The notes under the pieces are model-generated. The model was not told where the DNA came from. It saw nothing but the letters and a program-made list of their open reading frames with translations, and searched no databases. The translations under genes and the position numbers were made by a program. DNA of 64,000 nt from JBIQKZ01 sp044464765 (lineage in GTDB: Bacteria > Pseudomonadota > Gammaproteobacteria > Burkholderiales > Burkholderiaceae_B). Location: the NCBI GenBank assembly GCA_044464765.1, contig JBIQKZ010000005.1, positions 146,876 to 210,875 on the forward strand, given 5' to 3'. Shown here one piece after another: positions 1 to 9,600 of this stretch. The number at the start of each line of letters is the position of its first letter. Position 1 is the first letter of the stretch.

Positions 1-2
1 CC

Positions 3-659
3 CGCGCGGTCACGTTGACGGACTGGATCGATCCAAGCGTCATTGATGAAAATGATCCAGATCGCCGGGATATCGAACTGGATATCTATCACCCATCGAA
101 TAAGCCACCGTTTAGTGCAGAGTTTCTCGATCGATATCGCGCGGCTCAGGTGGATCGCATTCAACGCCGTACCGCTTGGGTTAAAGAAACACTCGATGAG
201 CTTAAGCGAAAGAATGGCAATGAAATGGAACGGGGCTTCGTGACGCATCGAACGCTTGCAGAGCCACGCTTCCTTGACGGATCAATTGAGCCTAACGACC
301 GTCCGATTGGCACGTGCTTCATGGGTGTGCCTGAAACAGCGAATAACGGTCCTATCGGGCTGGCGCGTTTTTCGACGCTGAGATCCTGGCTGTCGCAATG
401 GTCGCCCGACGACACCAACGCGCATGGTGAAAAGTGTGCAGCCAATATCAGCGTGCCTTTGCTGGCGATAGAGCATTCTGCGGATGATGCGGTGCCGCAG
501 CCACATACTGGCCGCATCTTCAATGCTGCGGCCAGTTCGGATAAAACGATGTCGGTGATCAAAGGCGCGAATCATTACTTCGTGGGCCAGCCGGCGCTGT
601 TGCAGGAAGCTGTAACGTTATGCAGCGAATGGCTGGAGGAGCGTTCTTTCAGGTCCTGA
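3..659 (+). CDS. alpha/beta hydrolase, C-terminal part (cut by window edge)
   Basis: The frame is open through the left edge, so only the last ~218 residues are seen and the true start lies outside. The visible part has the features of an alpha/beta-hydrolase C-terminal half: an acidic segment HSADDAVPQPHTG (probable catalytic Asp) and, near the end, GANHYFVGQP, which supplies the usual catalytic His. The nucleophile elbow (GxSxG) would be upstream of the window. Substrate cannot be deduced. The ORF's first possible start, a TTG at 15, is only a consequence of truncation. A 140-bp gap separates it from the next gene. Confidence 0.65.
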   Translation, partial: RAVTLTDWIDPSVIDENDPDRRDIELDIYHPSNKPPFSAEFLDRYRAAQVDRIQRRTAWVKETLDELKRKNGNEMERGFVTHRTLAEPRFLDGSIEPNDRPIGTCFMGVPETANNGPIGLARFSTLRSWLSQWSPDDTNAHGEKCAANISVPLLAIEHSADDAVPQPHTGRIFNAAASSDKTMSVIKGANHYFVGQPALLQEAVTLCSEWLEERSFRS

Positions 660-799
660 TTTAAGTTCGTGCTCTGGCTCTAGGTCGCAACAATCATCCC
701 ATGCCGCCAGCGTCGTTAGTATCATCTAGTGGCATGGATGTATGGCCTTGCCAGAGTTTGGTTCGTGCGTGGTTTTATATGTGAATTAGGTTAAGCGAT

Positions 800-1489
800 A
801 TGTCTCTCAAGCTGTTTGATCTTGCTGCTGCCGAGTCGGATCGTCGTTTCAGTCCCTATTGCTGGCGCATACGAATGGCGCTCGCTCATAAAGGGCTTGA
901 TGTCGAAACGGTCGCGTGGCGTTTTACCGAGAAAGAAGCGATTGCGCCGACGGGGCAGGGTAAAGTGCCGGTATTGGTGCACGATGGCAAATGGCTACAC
1001 GAATCGTGGGATATCGCCAACTATCTCGAGGAAACGTTCCCTGATCGCCCTTCACTGTTCGGTGGCGTCAGCGGCAAGACACTGAGCCGGTTTTATTCGA
1101 ACGTGGCCGACGCCCTGTCAGGGCAGATCATACGTTTTGTTCTTCTGGATGTTTATCGCCAGCTGCATGAGCAAGATAAAGCGTACTTCCGGGAGTCGCG
1201 CGAGCGGCGTTTTAAGTCAACTCTCGAGGAAGTGGTGGCGGATCGGGAAGAGAGGCTACAGGCCTTCCGGGATGGTTTGGCGACGCTTCGCACAACGCTG
1301 CTGCAACAAGACTATTTTGGCGGAGACAGTCCCCTGTATGCCGACTATGCATTATTTGGTCCATTTCAATGGGCGCGTTGCATAAGCCCCTTCCAACTGC
1401 TGGAGCCCGATGATCCCGTGGCGCAATGGCGAGCCAGATTGCAGGGCGCGTTCAATGGCCTTGCGGGCTCTGCCCCCGGCTATGACTAA
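800..1489 (+). CDS. glutathione S-transferase family protein
   Basis: 229 residues, the normal length of a two-domain GST. The N-terminal thioredoxin-like half carries SPYCWRIRMALAHKGL (SPYC near the active site), then GKVPVLV with the cis-Pro that holds the glutathione backbone, and ESWDIANYLEE, the Glu-Ser pair that binds the gamma-glutamyl group. The C-terminal half is helical. The N-terminal signature resembles the GSTs related to bacterial beta-etherases, but that is a weak indication of substrate. ATG start at 800 has AGG about 10 nt upstream. Monocistronic; it faces the lysE-like gene tail to tail. Confidence 0.85.
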   Translation: MSLKLFDLAAAESDRRFSPYCWRIRMALAHKGLDVETVAWRFTEKEAIAPTGQGKVPVLVHDGKWLHESWDIANYLEETFPDRPSLFGGVSGKTLSRFYSNVADALSGQIIRFVLLDVYRQLHEQDKAYFRESRERRFKSTLEEVVADREERLQAFRDGLATLRTTLLQQDYFGGDSPLYADYALFGPFQWARCISPFQLLEPDDPVAQWRARLQGAFNGLAGSAPGYD

Positions 1490-1544
1490 GATTTCTTGGT
1501 AGTGGGCGTCGCATGAGCGAAAGTCGTGGCTTGCTTAATATTTG

Positions 1545-2174
1545 CTAGCGGCTGGATAACGCCAGTTTCAAGGCCAAGCCTACGAATATAACACCCGCGG
1601 CCCAGTTCAGCACGCGTTGGGCCAAGGGGGAGCGTTGCATGAGCTGGCCGAAGGTTCCGGAAAAAAAGGCGATGCAGCTGAATACGACAAAGGCGGCCAG
1701 CATGAACAAGGCGCCCAGGCTGATGGTCTGCAAGACCACGGAACCGCGCGCGGGCGAGGTGAACTGCGGCAGGAAGGCCAGGAAGAACAGCGCGACTTTC
1801 GGGTTGGTCAGGTTCATGATGATGCCGCGCCGAAAAAGGGCGGCTGCCGTCTGGCGTGGTACAGGCGGGGACGATTCGCTGGTGGTCGGCTGCGCCCGGA
1901 AAGCGCCCCAGGCAAGGTAGAGCAGATAGGCGGCGCCCGCCAGCTTCAGGACGGTAAATGCGGTTTGCGAGGCGGCCAATACGGCGGCCAGCCCGACCGC
2001 CACTGCCACTGTGTGGCCAATCAGGCCGGTGCATAGGCCCAGAACGACGAACATGCCGGAACGCTTGCCCCAGAGCGCCGATTGCACCAGTACGAAAAGG
2101 TTGTCCGGCCCCGGGGCCAGCGCCAGCAACACGGCGATGCCGAAAAAAGACAGGGCGACGTCGAAAGTGAGCAT
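1545..2174 (-). CDS. LysE/RhtB family amino-acid exporter
   Basis: 209 residues, typical of the LysE superfamily. The first helix ends in the family signature ALAPGPDNLFVL, followed by G(K)RSG and a run of hydrophobic segments (six predicted). Members are inner-membrane exporters of amino acids such as lysine, homoserine, threonine or leucine; the exact substrate cannot be read from sequence. It is transcribed divergently from the PLP trans-sulfuration enzyme, whose probable start is 67 bp away, so the exporter and the sulfur amino-acid enzyme may share a control region. Confidence 0.85.
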   Translation of the reverse strand: MLTFDVALSFFGIAVLLALAPGPDNLFVLVQSALWGKRSGMFVVLGLCTGLIGHTVAVAVGLAAVLAASQTAFTVLKLAGAAYLLYLAWGAFRAQPTTSESSPPVPRQTAAALFRRGIIMNLTNPKVALFFLAFLPQFTSPARGSVVLQTISLGALFMLAAFVVFSCIAFFSGTFGQLMQRSPLAQRVLNWAAGVIFVGLALKLALSSR

Positions 2175-2241
2175 GGGTTCAATCTATGGTAGTTTTGGTT
2201 TTCTGCTTTAATTGCCAACGACAACTATTTTCCAGGACATC

Positions 2242-3435
2242 ATGGCTCGCTCGACTTCTTCGCATCCCGATACACGGCTCATGCATTCCGGCATTGCCGA
2301 GTTTAATGCCAAAACCGGCGCGGCTCCGGTGGCTTTGCCTTCCATGCGCACCAGCACGGTGCGTTTCGCCAGTCTGGACGACCTTGACCGGGCTACGGCG
2401 GGGCGCTTGAATGGCGAGCGGTCGGTCACCTATGGCCGTGTCGGAATGGACACGCATGCCGCGCTGGAGCAGGTGTTTTGCGACCTGGAGGGCGCCCGCC
2501 GCAGTTTTCTTGCTTCGTCGGGGCTGGGCGCTATTACTTTGGCTTTCCTGGCGCTGCTGAACGCCGGCGATCACGTCGTGGTGGCCGACTGCGCGTATGG
2601 GCCGGTGCGCTATCTGGACAAGACGGTGTTGCGGCGCATGGGGATCACGGTGACGTATTGCCGGGCAACGCCCGACGTGGTCGAACAGCACATCACGCCG
2701 GCGACGCGCCTGATTTATATCGAGTCGCCCGGATCCCTGTTATTCGAGATGCTGGATATTCCCGCCTTGGCCGCGTTGGCGCACGATCGGGGCCTGGTCC
2801 TGGCCACCGACAATACCTGGGGCGCAGGCTATATCTATCGTCCGCTGGAGCTCGGCGCCGATGTCTCCATCGTGGCGGGCACGAAGTACGTGGGGGGGCA
2901 TTCCGATCTTATGCTGGGCGCCGTCATGGCGAACGACGAAGCACTTATTCGCAAATTGAACGAAACGCACTATGGCATGGGCTATTCCATTAGCGCCGAT
3001 GACGCCTGGCTGGCCTTGCGTGGCGTGCGAACGTTGCCGATTCGCCTGCGCCAGCATGCCGAGCATGCCATGCAGTTGTGCAGCTTCTTTGCTTCACGGC
3101 CCGAAACCGCACGAATTTTCCATCCCGCTTATGCCGATGATCCAGGGCATGCCCTGTGGCAGCGCGATTGCACCGGTTCCAATGGCATGTTCTCCGTGGC
3201 TTTGACTCTAAGCGACGACCAGGCGCGGCGCTTCGTCGACGCGCTGACGTTGTTCGGCATAGGGTTCTCGTGGGGTGGTTTTGAAAGCCTGGTGCAATTG
3301 GTGGAGCACAGCGCCCTGGATGTGCACGGCTATTGGGATCGTAGACCAAACGCCGTTATCCGCTTCCATGCCGGCCTGGAGGCGCCCGCCGACCTGATTG
3401 CCGATCTGGAAAGGGCGCTGGACCAGGCGCGTTAG
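2242..3435 (+). CDS. metC: PLP-dependent trans-sulfuration enzyme (cystathionine beta-lyase type)
   Basis: About 397 residues from the ATG at 2242, which has AGGA five bases upstream and begins MARSTSSHPDTRLMHSG as in MetC-like proteins; a TTG at 2212 in the same frame is less likely. Cys/Met-metabolism PLP fold: substrate-loop YGRVGMDTHAALE, SSGLGAITLAFLAL cofactor-binding segment, ATDNTWGAGY with the Asp that contacts the pyridine nitrogen, and GTKYVGGHSD with the Schiff-base Lys. Closest in pattern to cystathionine beta-lyase (cystathionine to homocysteine, pyruvate and ammonia). Related lyases of this fold cannot be excluded, so the symbol is tentative. Confidence 0.8.
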   Translation: MARSTSSHPDTRLMHSGIAEFNAKTGAAPVALPSMRTSTVRFASLDDLDRATAGRLNGERSVTYGRVGMDTHAALEQVFCDLEGARRSFLASSGLGAITLAFLALLNAGDHVVVADCAYGPVRYLDKTVLRRMGITVTYCRATPDVVEQHITPATRLIYIESPGSLLFEMLDIPALAALAHDRGLVLATDNTWGAGYIYRPLELGADVSIVAGTKYVGGHSDLMLGAVMANDEALIRKLNETHYGMGYSISADDAWLALRGVRTLPIRLRQHAEHAMQLCSFFASRPETARIFHPAYADDPGHALWQRDCTGSNGMFSVALTLSDDQARRFVDALTLFGIGFSWGGFESLVQLVEHSALDVHGYWDRRPNAVIRFHAGLEAPADLIADLERALDQAR

Positions 3436-3446
3436 CGCGCTGACCC

Positions 3447-4082
3447 TCAGGACTTGGTCAGGCCGTCCAGGATCTTCTGGGCTTCGTCGATGGTTCCCTG
3501 GTAGCTGCCTGTCATCGAAGGCGAGGTAACGTACTTGCCATCGACCGCCAGGCTGGGCGTGCCTTCAATTTCGTACTTTTGGGCCAGTTCGTTGGCGCGC
3601 GCCACTTTGGCATTGATGCCGAAAGAATTGAAGGCGGCTTCGAACTGCGCACGGTCGATGCCTTGCTCGACGGCCCAGTCGGTAATGGCCTTGGCGTCGT
3701 AAATGCGCTTACGTTGCTTGTGGATGGCGTCGAAGACTTTGGGGTGCAGGTCCAGGCGGTCCAGCGCGTCAAGCGTGTAATACAACTTTTGCAGATCGGC
3801 CATGCTGGCGTTGAAGGCCACTGGCACGCCGGCGAAAACGACGTTCTCGGGCAGGGTTTTGACCCAGGCCTCGACCATGGGTTCCATGGTGGCGCAATGG
3901 GGGCAGCTGTAGGCGAAGAATTCCAGGACCTGGATTTTGCCGGGGACGTCGGACGGCTGGGGCACGCTGATCGTGGTATGTTTTTGCCCGGATTGAGCGT
4001 GGGCGGCCGGCGCCAGCAAGGTGGCAACGCTTAGCGTGGCAAGTGCAAGGATGCGGGTGAGCAGGTGAGTAATGTTTGTCAT
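3447..4082 (-). CDS. dsbA: periplasmic thiol:disulfide oxidoreductase DsbA
   Basis: 211 residues. An N-terminal signal peptide (ILALATLSVATLLAPAAHA, cut after AHA) sends it to the periplasm. The thioredoxin fold has the redox motif C60-P-H-C63 in EFFAYSCPHC and a cis-Pro loop EGTPSLAVDG near the end, with a helical insertion between, as in DsbA. It oxidises cysteine pairs in exported proteins. It lies 68 bp upstream (in its own direction) of nothing obvious: argS and the SPOR gene precede it on the same strand, an order common in Burkholderiales. It faces the metC-like gene tail to tail with only 11 bp between. Confidence 0.93.
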   Translation of the reverse strand: MTNITHLLTRILALATLSVATLLAPAAHAQSGQKHTTISVPQPSDVPGKIQVLEFFAYSCPHCATMEPMVEAWVKTLPENVVFAGVPVAFNASMADLQKLYYTLDALDRLDLHPKVFDAIHKQRKRIYDAKAITDWAVEQGIDRAQFEAAFNSFGINAKVARANELAQKYEIEGTPSLAVDGKYVTSPSMTGSYQGTIDEAQKILDGLTKS

Positions 4083-4150
4083 GATGGGTTCCGGCAGTAA
4101 TACAGGTTAACAGTGGGCGGGCCGTGGTCGTGCGCTTGGCCCATTCGTGC

Positions 4151-4864
4151 CTAAGGTCGGGATTCGGCCTTGACCACAGAGGATTCTATCTTGGCTTCGC
4201 CCAAACGCATCCGTGCGCGGTTCATTGGGTCCAGCCCTTTGAAAGGTCCGACCCGAACGCGGTGGATGACCGAGCCGTTGGACTGGCCTTTTTCCACCCG
4301 GACGGGCAGCCCCATTAGAAGAATCTGCGCCTTGACGCCTTCCGCATCGCTTTCGGACCGGAAGGCACCGGCTTGCAGATAATACGTGGTGGATGCATCG
4401 GCTGCCTGGGGTGGCGGCGCTGGTGTGGCGGCCGCCCCGGACGAGTTGGCTTGCGGTTCAGGCTTTTGCGTGCCGGGCACGGCTGCAGGCTTGTCCGCCG
4501 GCGATCCCAAGGTGGCCAGCAAGGCGCCAATGTCATCGGACATCGAGGGCGAGGTGGGCTGGGAAGCTGGAGGCGAACCCGGGAGACCAATTGGGGGCGT
4601 GGCGGTGGGCCCGGTGGGAACGGTGCCTGCAGGGGCGTTTTTCCCGTAAAGACCGATATTTGGATCGGGGGCGTCGCGCACTGCCGGCAATAGTGTTTGG
4701 GCTGGGTCGCGGGAGGCTTTGTCGGCAAACGGCATCGGAACCTGGGTGACCAGATACGCTACGGCGGCGGCAGCGGCCACGCCCAGAGTCAGCCCGACCA
4801 GCAGGCCGTACATGGTGCCCCCCGAGGTTCGCTTGCTGGCTGTTTTGCGGCTGTTTCGTGCCAT
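4151..4864 (-). CDS. SPOR-domain membrane protein
   Basis: 237 residues. A basic cytoplasmic N-terminus (MARNSRKTASKR) is followed by one membrane segment (about residues 18-42), a Pro/Ala/Thr-rich periplasmic linker, and a C-terminal SPOR domain from about residue 160 (TYYLQAGAFRSESDAEGVK ... VRVGPFKGLDPMNRAR). SPOR domains bind denuded glycan strands of septal peptidoglycan, so a FtsN-like role in division or envelope maintenance is likely. It starts 6 bp after argS ends and is surely co-transcribed with it; dsbA follows after 68 bp. Confidence 0.88.
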   Translation of the reverse strand: MARNSRKTASKRTSGGTMYGLLVGLTLGVAAAAAVAYLVTQVPMPFADKASRDPAQTLLPAVRDAPDPNIGLYGKNAPAGTVPTGPTATPPIGLPGSPPASQPTSPSMSDDIGALLATLGSPADKPAAVPGTQKPEPQANSSGAAATPAPPPQAADASTTYYLQAGAFRSESDAEGVKAQILLMGLPVRVEKGQSNGSVIHRVRVGPFKGLDPMNRARMRLGEAKIESSVVKAESRP

Positions 4865-4870
4865 GCGGGT

Positions 4871-6553
4871 TTACATCCTTTCGGGGGCGGAAACCCCAAG
4901 CAATTGAAGGCCGCCGGCCAGCACCTGGCGGGTGGCGTGGGCGAGGCGCAAGCGGGCCATTTTAAGGGCTTGGTCGTCGACCAGCGCGCGCTCGGCGTTA
5001 TACCAGGCGTGGAAGTCGGCGGCGCAGTCGCGCAGCCAGAACGCTACATGGTGCGGCGCGAGCTCTTGTGTCGCCAAGGCGATTGTATTGGGGAACTCGG
5101 CCAGGCGCTGCATTAGGGCGAATTCGGTGGGCGCGGTCAGCAGGCTGACATCGGCGGCGCCAAGCTGTTCACCCAGCCCCGACTGCGTGAGCATCGAACA
5201 GATGCGCGCGTGCGCGTACTGTATGTAGTAAACCGGGTTTTCCTCGCTTTTGGACAAGGCCAGGTCGATGTCGAAGACAAATTCGGAGTCGGCGCGCCGC
5301 TGGATCAGGAAGAAGCGCACGGCGTCCTGGCCGACCCAGTCGATCAGGTCGCGCATGGTGACGTAGCTGCCGGCGCGCTTCGATATCTTGACTTCTGCAC
5401 CGTCGCGCACCACTTTGACCATCTTGTGCAAGATGTAGGCGGGGAAGTCTTTGGGAATCCCCAGGTTCAGGCCTTGCAGGCCCGCACGTACGCGGGCAAT
5501 GGTGCCGTGGTGGTCGCTGCCCTGGATATTGATGGCCCGATGAAAGCCGCGTTCCCATTTGGCGACATGGTAGGCCACGTCGGGAACGAAGTAGGTGTAG
5601 CCGCCTTCGGACTTGCGCATGACGCGGTCTTTGTCGTCGCCTGTGCCCAGCTCGGTGGTGCGCAGCCAAAGTGCGCCGCCTTCCTCGTAGGTATGGCCGG
5701 CCTTGACCAGTTCCTGTACCGTGGCTTCGACCCGCCCACTGGTGTAGAGCGAGCTTTCCAGGTAGAAGTTGTCGAACTTCAGGCCAAACGCCTGGAGGTC
5801 CAGGTCCTGTTCGCGGCGCAGGTAGGCGACCGCGAAAAGACGGATATCGTCCAGGTGGTCGACGTTGCCGCTGGCGGTGACGGAGTTGCCGTCGCTGGCT
5901 TGAACTGTGGCTTTGGTCAGGAAGTCGCGTGCGATATCAACGATGTAGTCGCCTTTGTAGCCATCGGCTGGAAATTCCGCCGCCGTAGGGTCGATTCCGC
6001 GTGCGCGCGCTTGAACACTGGTGGCCAGGTTGTCGATCTGGTTGCCTGCGTCGTTGTAGTAGAACTCGCGAGTAACGTCGTAACCCTGGGCGCTGAACAG
6101 GCGGCACAGCGAGTCGCCCAAGGCGGCCTGGCGCGCGTGTCCGACATGCAGGGGGCCGGTGGGGTTGGCTGAAACAAACTCGACCAGCACTTTCTCGTGA
6201 TTGGGGGCGCGGATGCCGAAGCTGGGGCCTTCGGCCCAAATGGCTTGCAGCACGGCTTGGTGTGCGGCGGCGGTAAGACGTAGATTGATGAAGCCGGGCC
6301 CCGCGATTTCCGCCGAGGCGATCAGGGCCCGAGCGCCATCGTGAGCCATCAAGGCATCGACGATGCCTTGAGCCAGCTCGCGCGGATTCCGCTTGAGCGG
6401 ACGGGCCAGCTGCATGGCAACGTTGGTGGCGATGTCGCCATGGCTGGCGACTTTGGGGCGCTCGAGCAGGATGGACGGAGCGGCCTCGGGCGCAATGTGT
6501 GCGACCGCCGTTTGAATTAGCGAAATTAACTGTTCTTGTTGCCCGGAAAGCAT
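4871..6553 (-). CDS. argS: arginyl-tRNA synthetase
   Basis: 560 residues from the ATG at 6553 (MLSGQQEQLISLIQ); an in-frame start at 6604 would add 17 unfamiliar residues. Class I synthetase: N-terminal additional domain, HIGH-type motif in PTGPLHVGHARQAALGD, the KMSKS-equivalent KISKRAGSYVTMRDL, and the C-terminal anticodon-binding helices (MARLRLAHATRQVLAGGL). Catalyses ATP-dependent charging of tRNA-Arg in the cytoplasm. First gene of an argS-SPOR-dsbA run on the minus strand. Confidence 0.96.
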   Translation of the reverse strand: MLSGQQEQLISLIQTAVAHIAPEAAPSILLERPKVASHGDIATNVAMQLARPLKRNPRELAQGIVDALMAHDGARALIASAEIAGPGFINLRLTAAAHQAVLQAIWAEGPSFGIRAPNHEKVLVEFVSANPTGPLHVGHARQAALGDSLCRLFSAQGYDVTREFYYNDAGNQIDNLATSVQARARGIDPTAAEFPADGYKGDYIVDIARDFLTKATVQASDGNSVTASGNVDHLDDIRLFAVAYLRREQDLDLQAFGLKFDNFYLESSLYTSGRVEATVQELVKAGHTYEEGGALWLRTTELGTGDDKDRVMRKSEGGYTYFVPDVAYHVAKWERGFHRAINIQGSDHHGTIARVRAGLQGLNLGIPKDFPAYILHKMVKVVRDGAEVKISKRAGSYVTMRDLIDWVGQDAVRFFLIQRRADSEFVFDIDLALSKSEENPVYYIQYAHARICSMLTQSGLGEQLGAADVSLLTAPTEFALMQRLAEFPNTIALATQELAPHHVAFWLRDCAADFHAWYNAERALVDDQALKMARLRLAHATRQVLAGGLQLLGVSAPERM

Positions 6554-6682
6554 AGAGATTAGATAGGTAGAAGAGGATTCAGTTCCCGCGGGCGGGAAAC
6601 ACAAATGATAGCGTGAATTCCCTTGCCATGCGCCGTGCGGCGGGCGCGGCCAAGCAATAGGCCGGCCGGCGATGCCCGTACT

Positions 6683-9600
6683 TTATGGCGGTGCGGCCTG
6701 CCAGCCAAGCTCGTCGTGCAGCCATTGCGCATAACCATCCAGATTTACGTGCCCGACGGCGCGAGAAGATGTTTGTCGCCAGTTGTCGTAGCGGGCTATC
6801 AGGGTTTCGGTGATGTCCCTTTGCCGGCGGCCCAATCGTTCATGGTCGTCCTGGTAATCATGCTGCTTGGAGCCGTCGGCGTCGTCGATGCGGCGATCGC
6901 CGTTCTGTATCGTGCGAGCCAGCGATGAACGGTCATCGTGCAGTATCGGCTGCGATACTTCTGCCTGTTCCGGGTTGCTCGTACCGAACTGCAGCGATGC
7001 GGCGCGCGCCTGCCAGATCATCCAGTTGAGCGTGACGTCGGACAAGTCGCCGCGCGTGTTGTTGTGCTGAACTTCGCTGTAGGCGACCCCGCCGCCGATA
7101 TCCGTGTGTGCGCCAATGAAAGGCGCTTCGACGATATTGGGCACGGCGCTGTCGGCGACCGAGCTCAAGGGAAACAGCCAGCGTCGTTCATGCAAGGCGA
7201 CCGCGTGCGCCACCCAACCCCAGGCCCCTGCGATGGTCAGGTCGTAGTGGGTGTTCTGCGCGCCGGCCAGCCCGAATTGCGCCACGGTGTCGAACAGGCC
7301 CATGAAGCGCAGGTCGACGCAGGCCGTCACGAGCCCGCGCATGGGGTCGTTGAATGAAAATCGCCCATTGGTAGTGTGCAGGTTGACCTGGTTGCCAAAA
7401 TGCCGTGCCAGGGCGGCCCCGCGCGAAAAACCAATGATGTCGATAGGCACCGTATCGTCCAGGGCCGCGCTGGGGGCGGCAGCCAGCGCATCCAGGAGGG
7501 ACTGCCATTGAGTGTCCAGGATGTCCGGCGCGGTATGGGCGGTCACCGCATCCCAGTCGAGGTGATAGGGGTTGCCCGGACCTGGGTGGTAGAACACGGG
7601 GCCGTCCAGATAGCGCTGGCTGAGTTTCCAGACGTTGCTTTGGGTTTCGGCGCTGTTGCGGGTGCCGTCAAAGGCAAATAGCAGCAAGCCGTTGGGGTCG
7701 ATGTATTGACGAGGTTGTTGTCCGGCGTACCCTAGCGCCTGGCTGCCAGGCAACGGACCAAGCGGATCGGGCTCGAGGTAATGACCCCATTGGGGCAGGT
7801 AGGTGCGCAACAGGTTGTCGTGCCAGCCTGTGCTGTCGTCGTGAAACTGGCCGGGCAGCCGCAGATTAAGCGTCAAGTCGCCCGCGACCCGCACGGCTTG
7901 GCCGGTTGGGGAATAGCTGCCCAGCCACCGGATGCTCCTGCCGGCGTCGGTAACGAGCCGGGGAGCGCCGATCAAGTCGGCATGAACCGCGTACAGAATG
8001 CCTTGCGGATGCTCATCGGTGTAGTCGATCAATCCGACGGGCACATGATGGGCATGGATGTAGCGCCGGGTGACGAGGCGCGGTGTTTTCTGGGTGGTAG
8101 GTGGGTACTTCGCCCTGGCGGGTTCGGCGTCCAAGGAGGCCTGTGTTTTTACATCGGGGGCTGGGTTAAGAGCCACGCGGCTTTCAGCCACCAACCGGTT
8201 CCCAAGGTAGAAGAACTGATAATGATCTTCGGTGGTCTGGACGGCGATACGGTGGCCGAAGGCATTGTGGCGATAGTGGTCGTTGATGACTGTGGCGCCG
8301 TTGGCGTCGGTCTGGCTTACGGCGGTCAGTCGGCGGTTGGGCCCGTAATGCAGGCTTCGCCCGGACACGGCGATGGGCAGACCGCTTGCGTCGCGCTGCA
8401 CGGCGGGCCGGTGTGTGCGGTCTGCGATGCGTGTGGCAACCAATGAGCCGTCGTGCCGCCACGCGCGCCGCATCGACGATGAAGCCGTCGGGCGATGTGG
8501 CGCCGTTAAGTCATGCCGCCATACGCTTCGTGTCGAAGAGGGCTCGGGCTCGGCGTGTGAGACAAGTTGTTCTTCCACGCTTAGGCGGGAATGCGGGTCG
8601 TAGGCGTAGCGCCAGGTTTCGCGATGGCCGGCTTTGGGCAAATGATGCGTTTCTTGTTCCACCCGGTGCTGGGCGTCAGGCGCTTGCCAGTGTTCCCAAA
8701 GAGGCGTTGTGCCGTCGTGTACGGCCAACAGATTGGTTCGGCCCTGTGTGGATACGGTGCGTAGCCACAGGCCGTTGCCGTAGCGGTAGCCGGGCAGGTT
8801 GGGGATGCTGTTGATGACCGGCTGCCGGTTTCCCTGCGCGTTCTCCCAGTGGATGGCCAGAAGGCGGTGGCCGCTTCCCCAGCGGTAGTGCAGCACACCG
8901 CCTTCCGGTAGGTGGTGCCGGACCAAGCGGTGCTGTCCGTCGTACTCGAATTTTTCCGTATAGCGGATTGCAGGCCATCCGGGTGCGGCGGGGCGTTCGA
9001 TCGTACGCCGTTCGAGCCGCTCGAGCGCGTCGTAGGTGCGCACTTCGGATTCGTAAGGGTGGGCAATGCCTGTAAGAAGTGTGTTTTTCCAGTGCAGCCG
9101 GGTGGTTTGGCTGCTTTTGCGGTTGGCTGCGATAAGCCGTATAGGCCTGCCGACGGCGTCGTATTCGTAATGCCATTCGTCGTTATTGGCAAAGCGGCGT
9201 TGCGCGAGCCGGCCGTGGGGCGTGTAGCGGGTGGTTTCCAGGCCGGTCAGTGATGTTTCCCAGCCAGTGCGCAGGCCTTGCGGGTTGTAATGCAGGCTAA
9301 GCCCTGGCCAGCCGTGGCCGGGTGCGGGCGTCAGGCGTTTCAGGGCGCCGTTGGGGTGGCGTTGCAGGCGGTGGCCGTTCATGGTGGCCAGGCGGCCGGT
9401 TGTCGTATCGTAACTGGCTTGGCTGCCGGGTGGGGCGCAGCCGGGGCAGGGTTGGCCCTGGACCTTCAGCACCGCATGACGGCCCGCCTGCAGACCGATC
9501 TCGACGCGGGTCACCAGGCCTTGTGCGTTATGGATTTCCGTGACGCCGCGTTGTTCCGGCGCGGCGGCGCGTATGTAGTGCACTTGATAATGCGTTTCGG

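Noticed and set aside
5210..6172. 320-codon plus-strand ORF inside argS
   Set aside because: Antisense frame of a conserved synthetase; an effect of GC-rich third positions.
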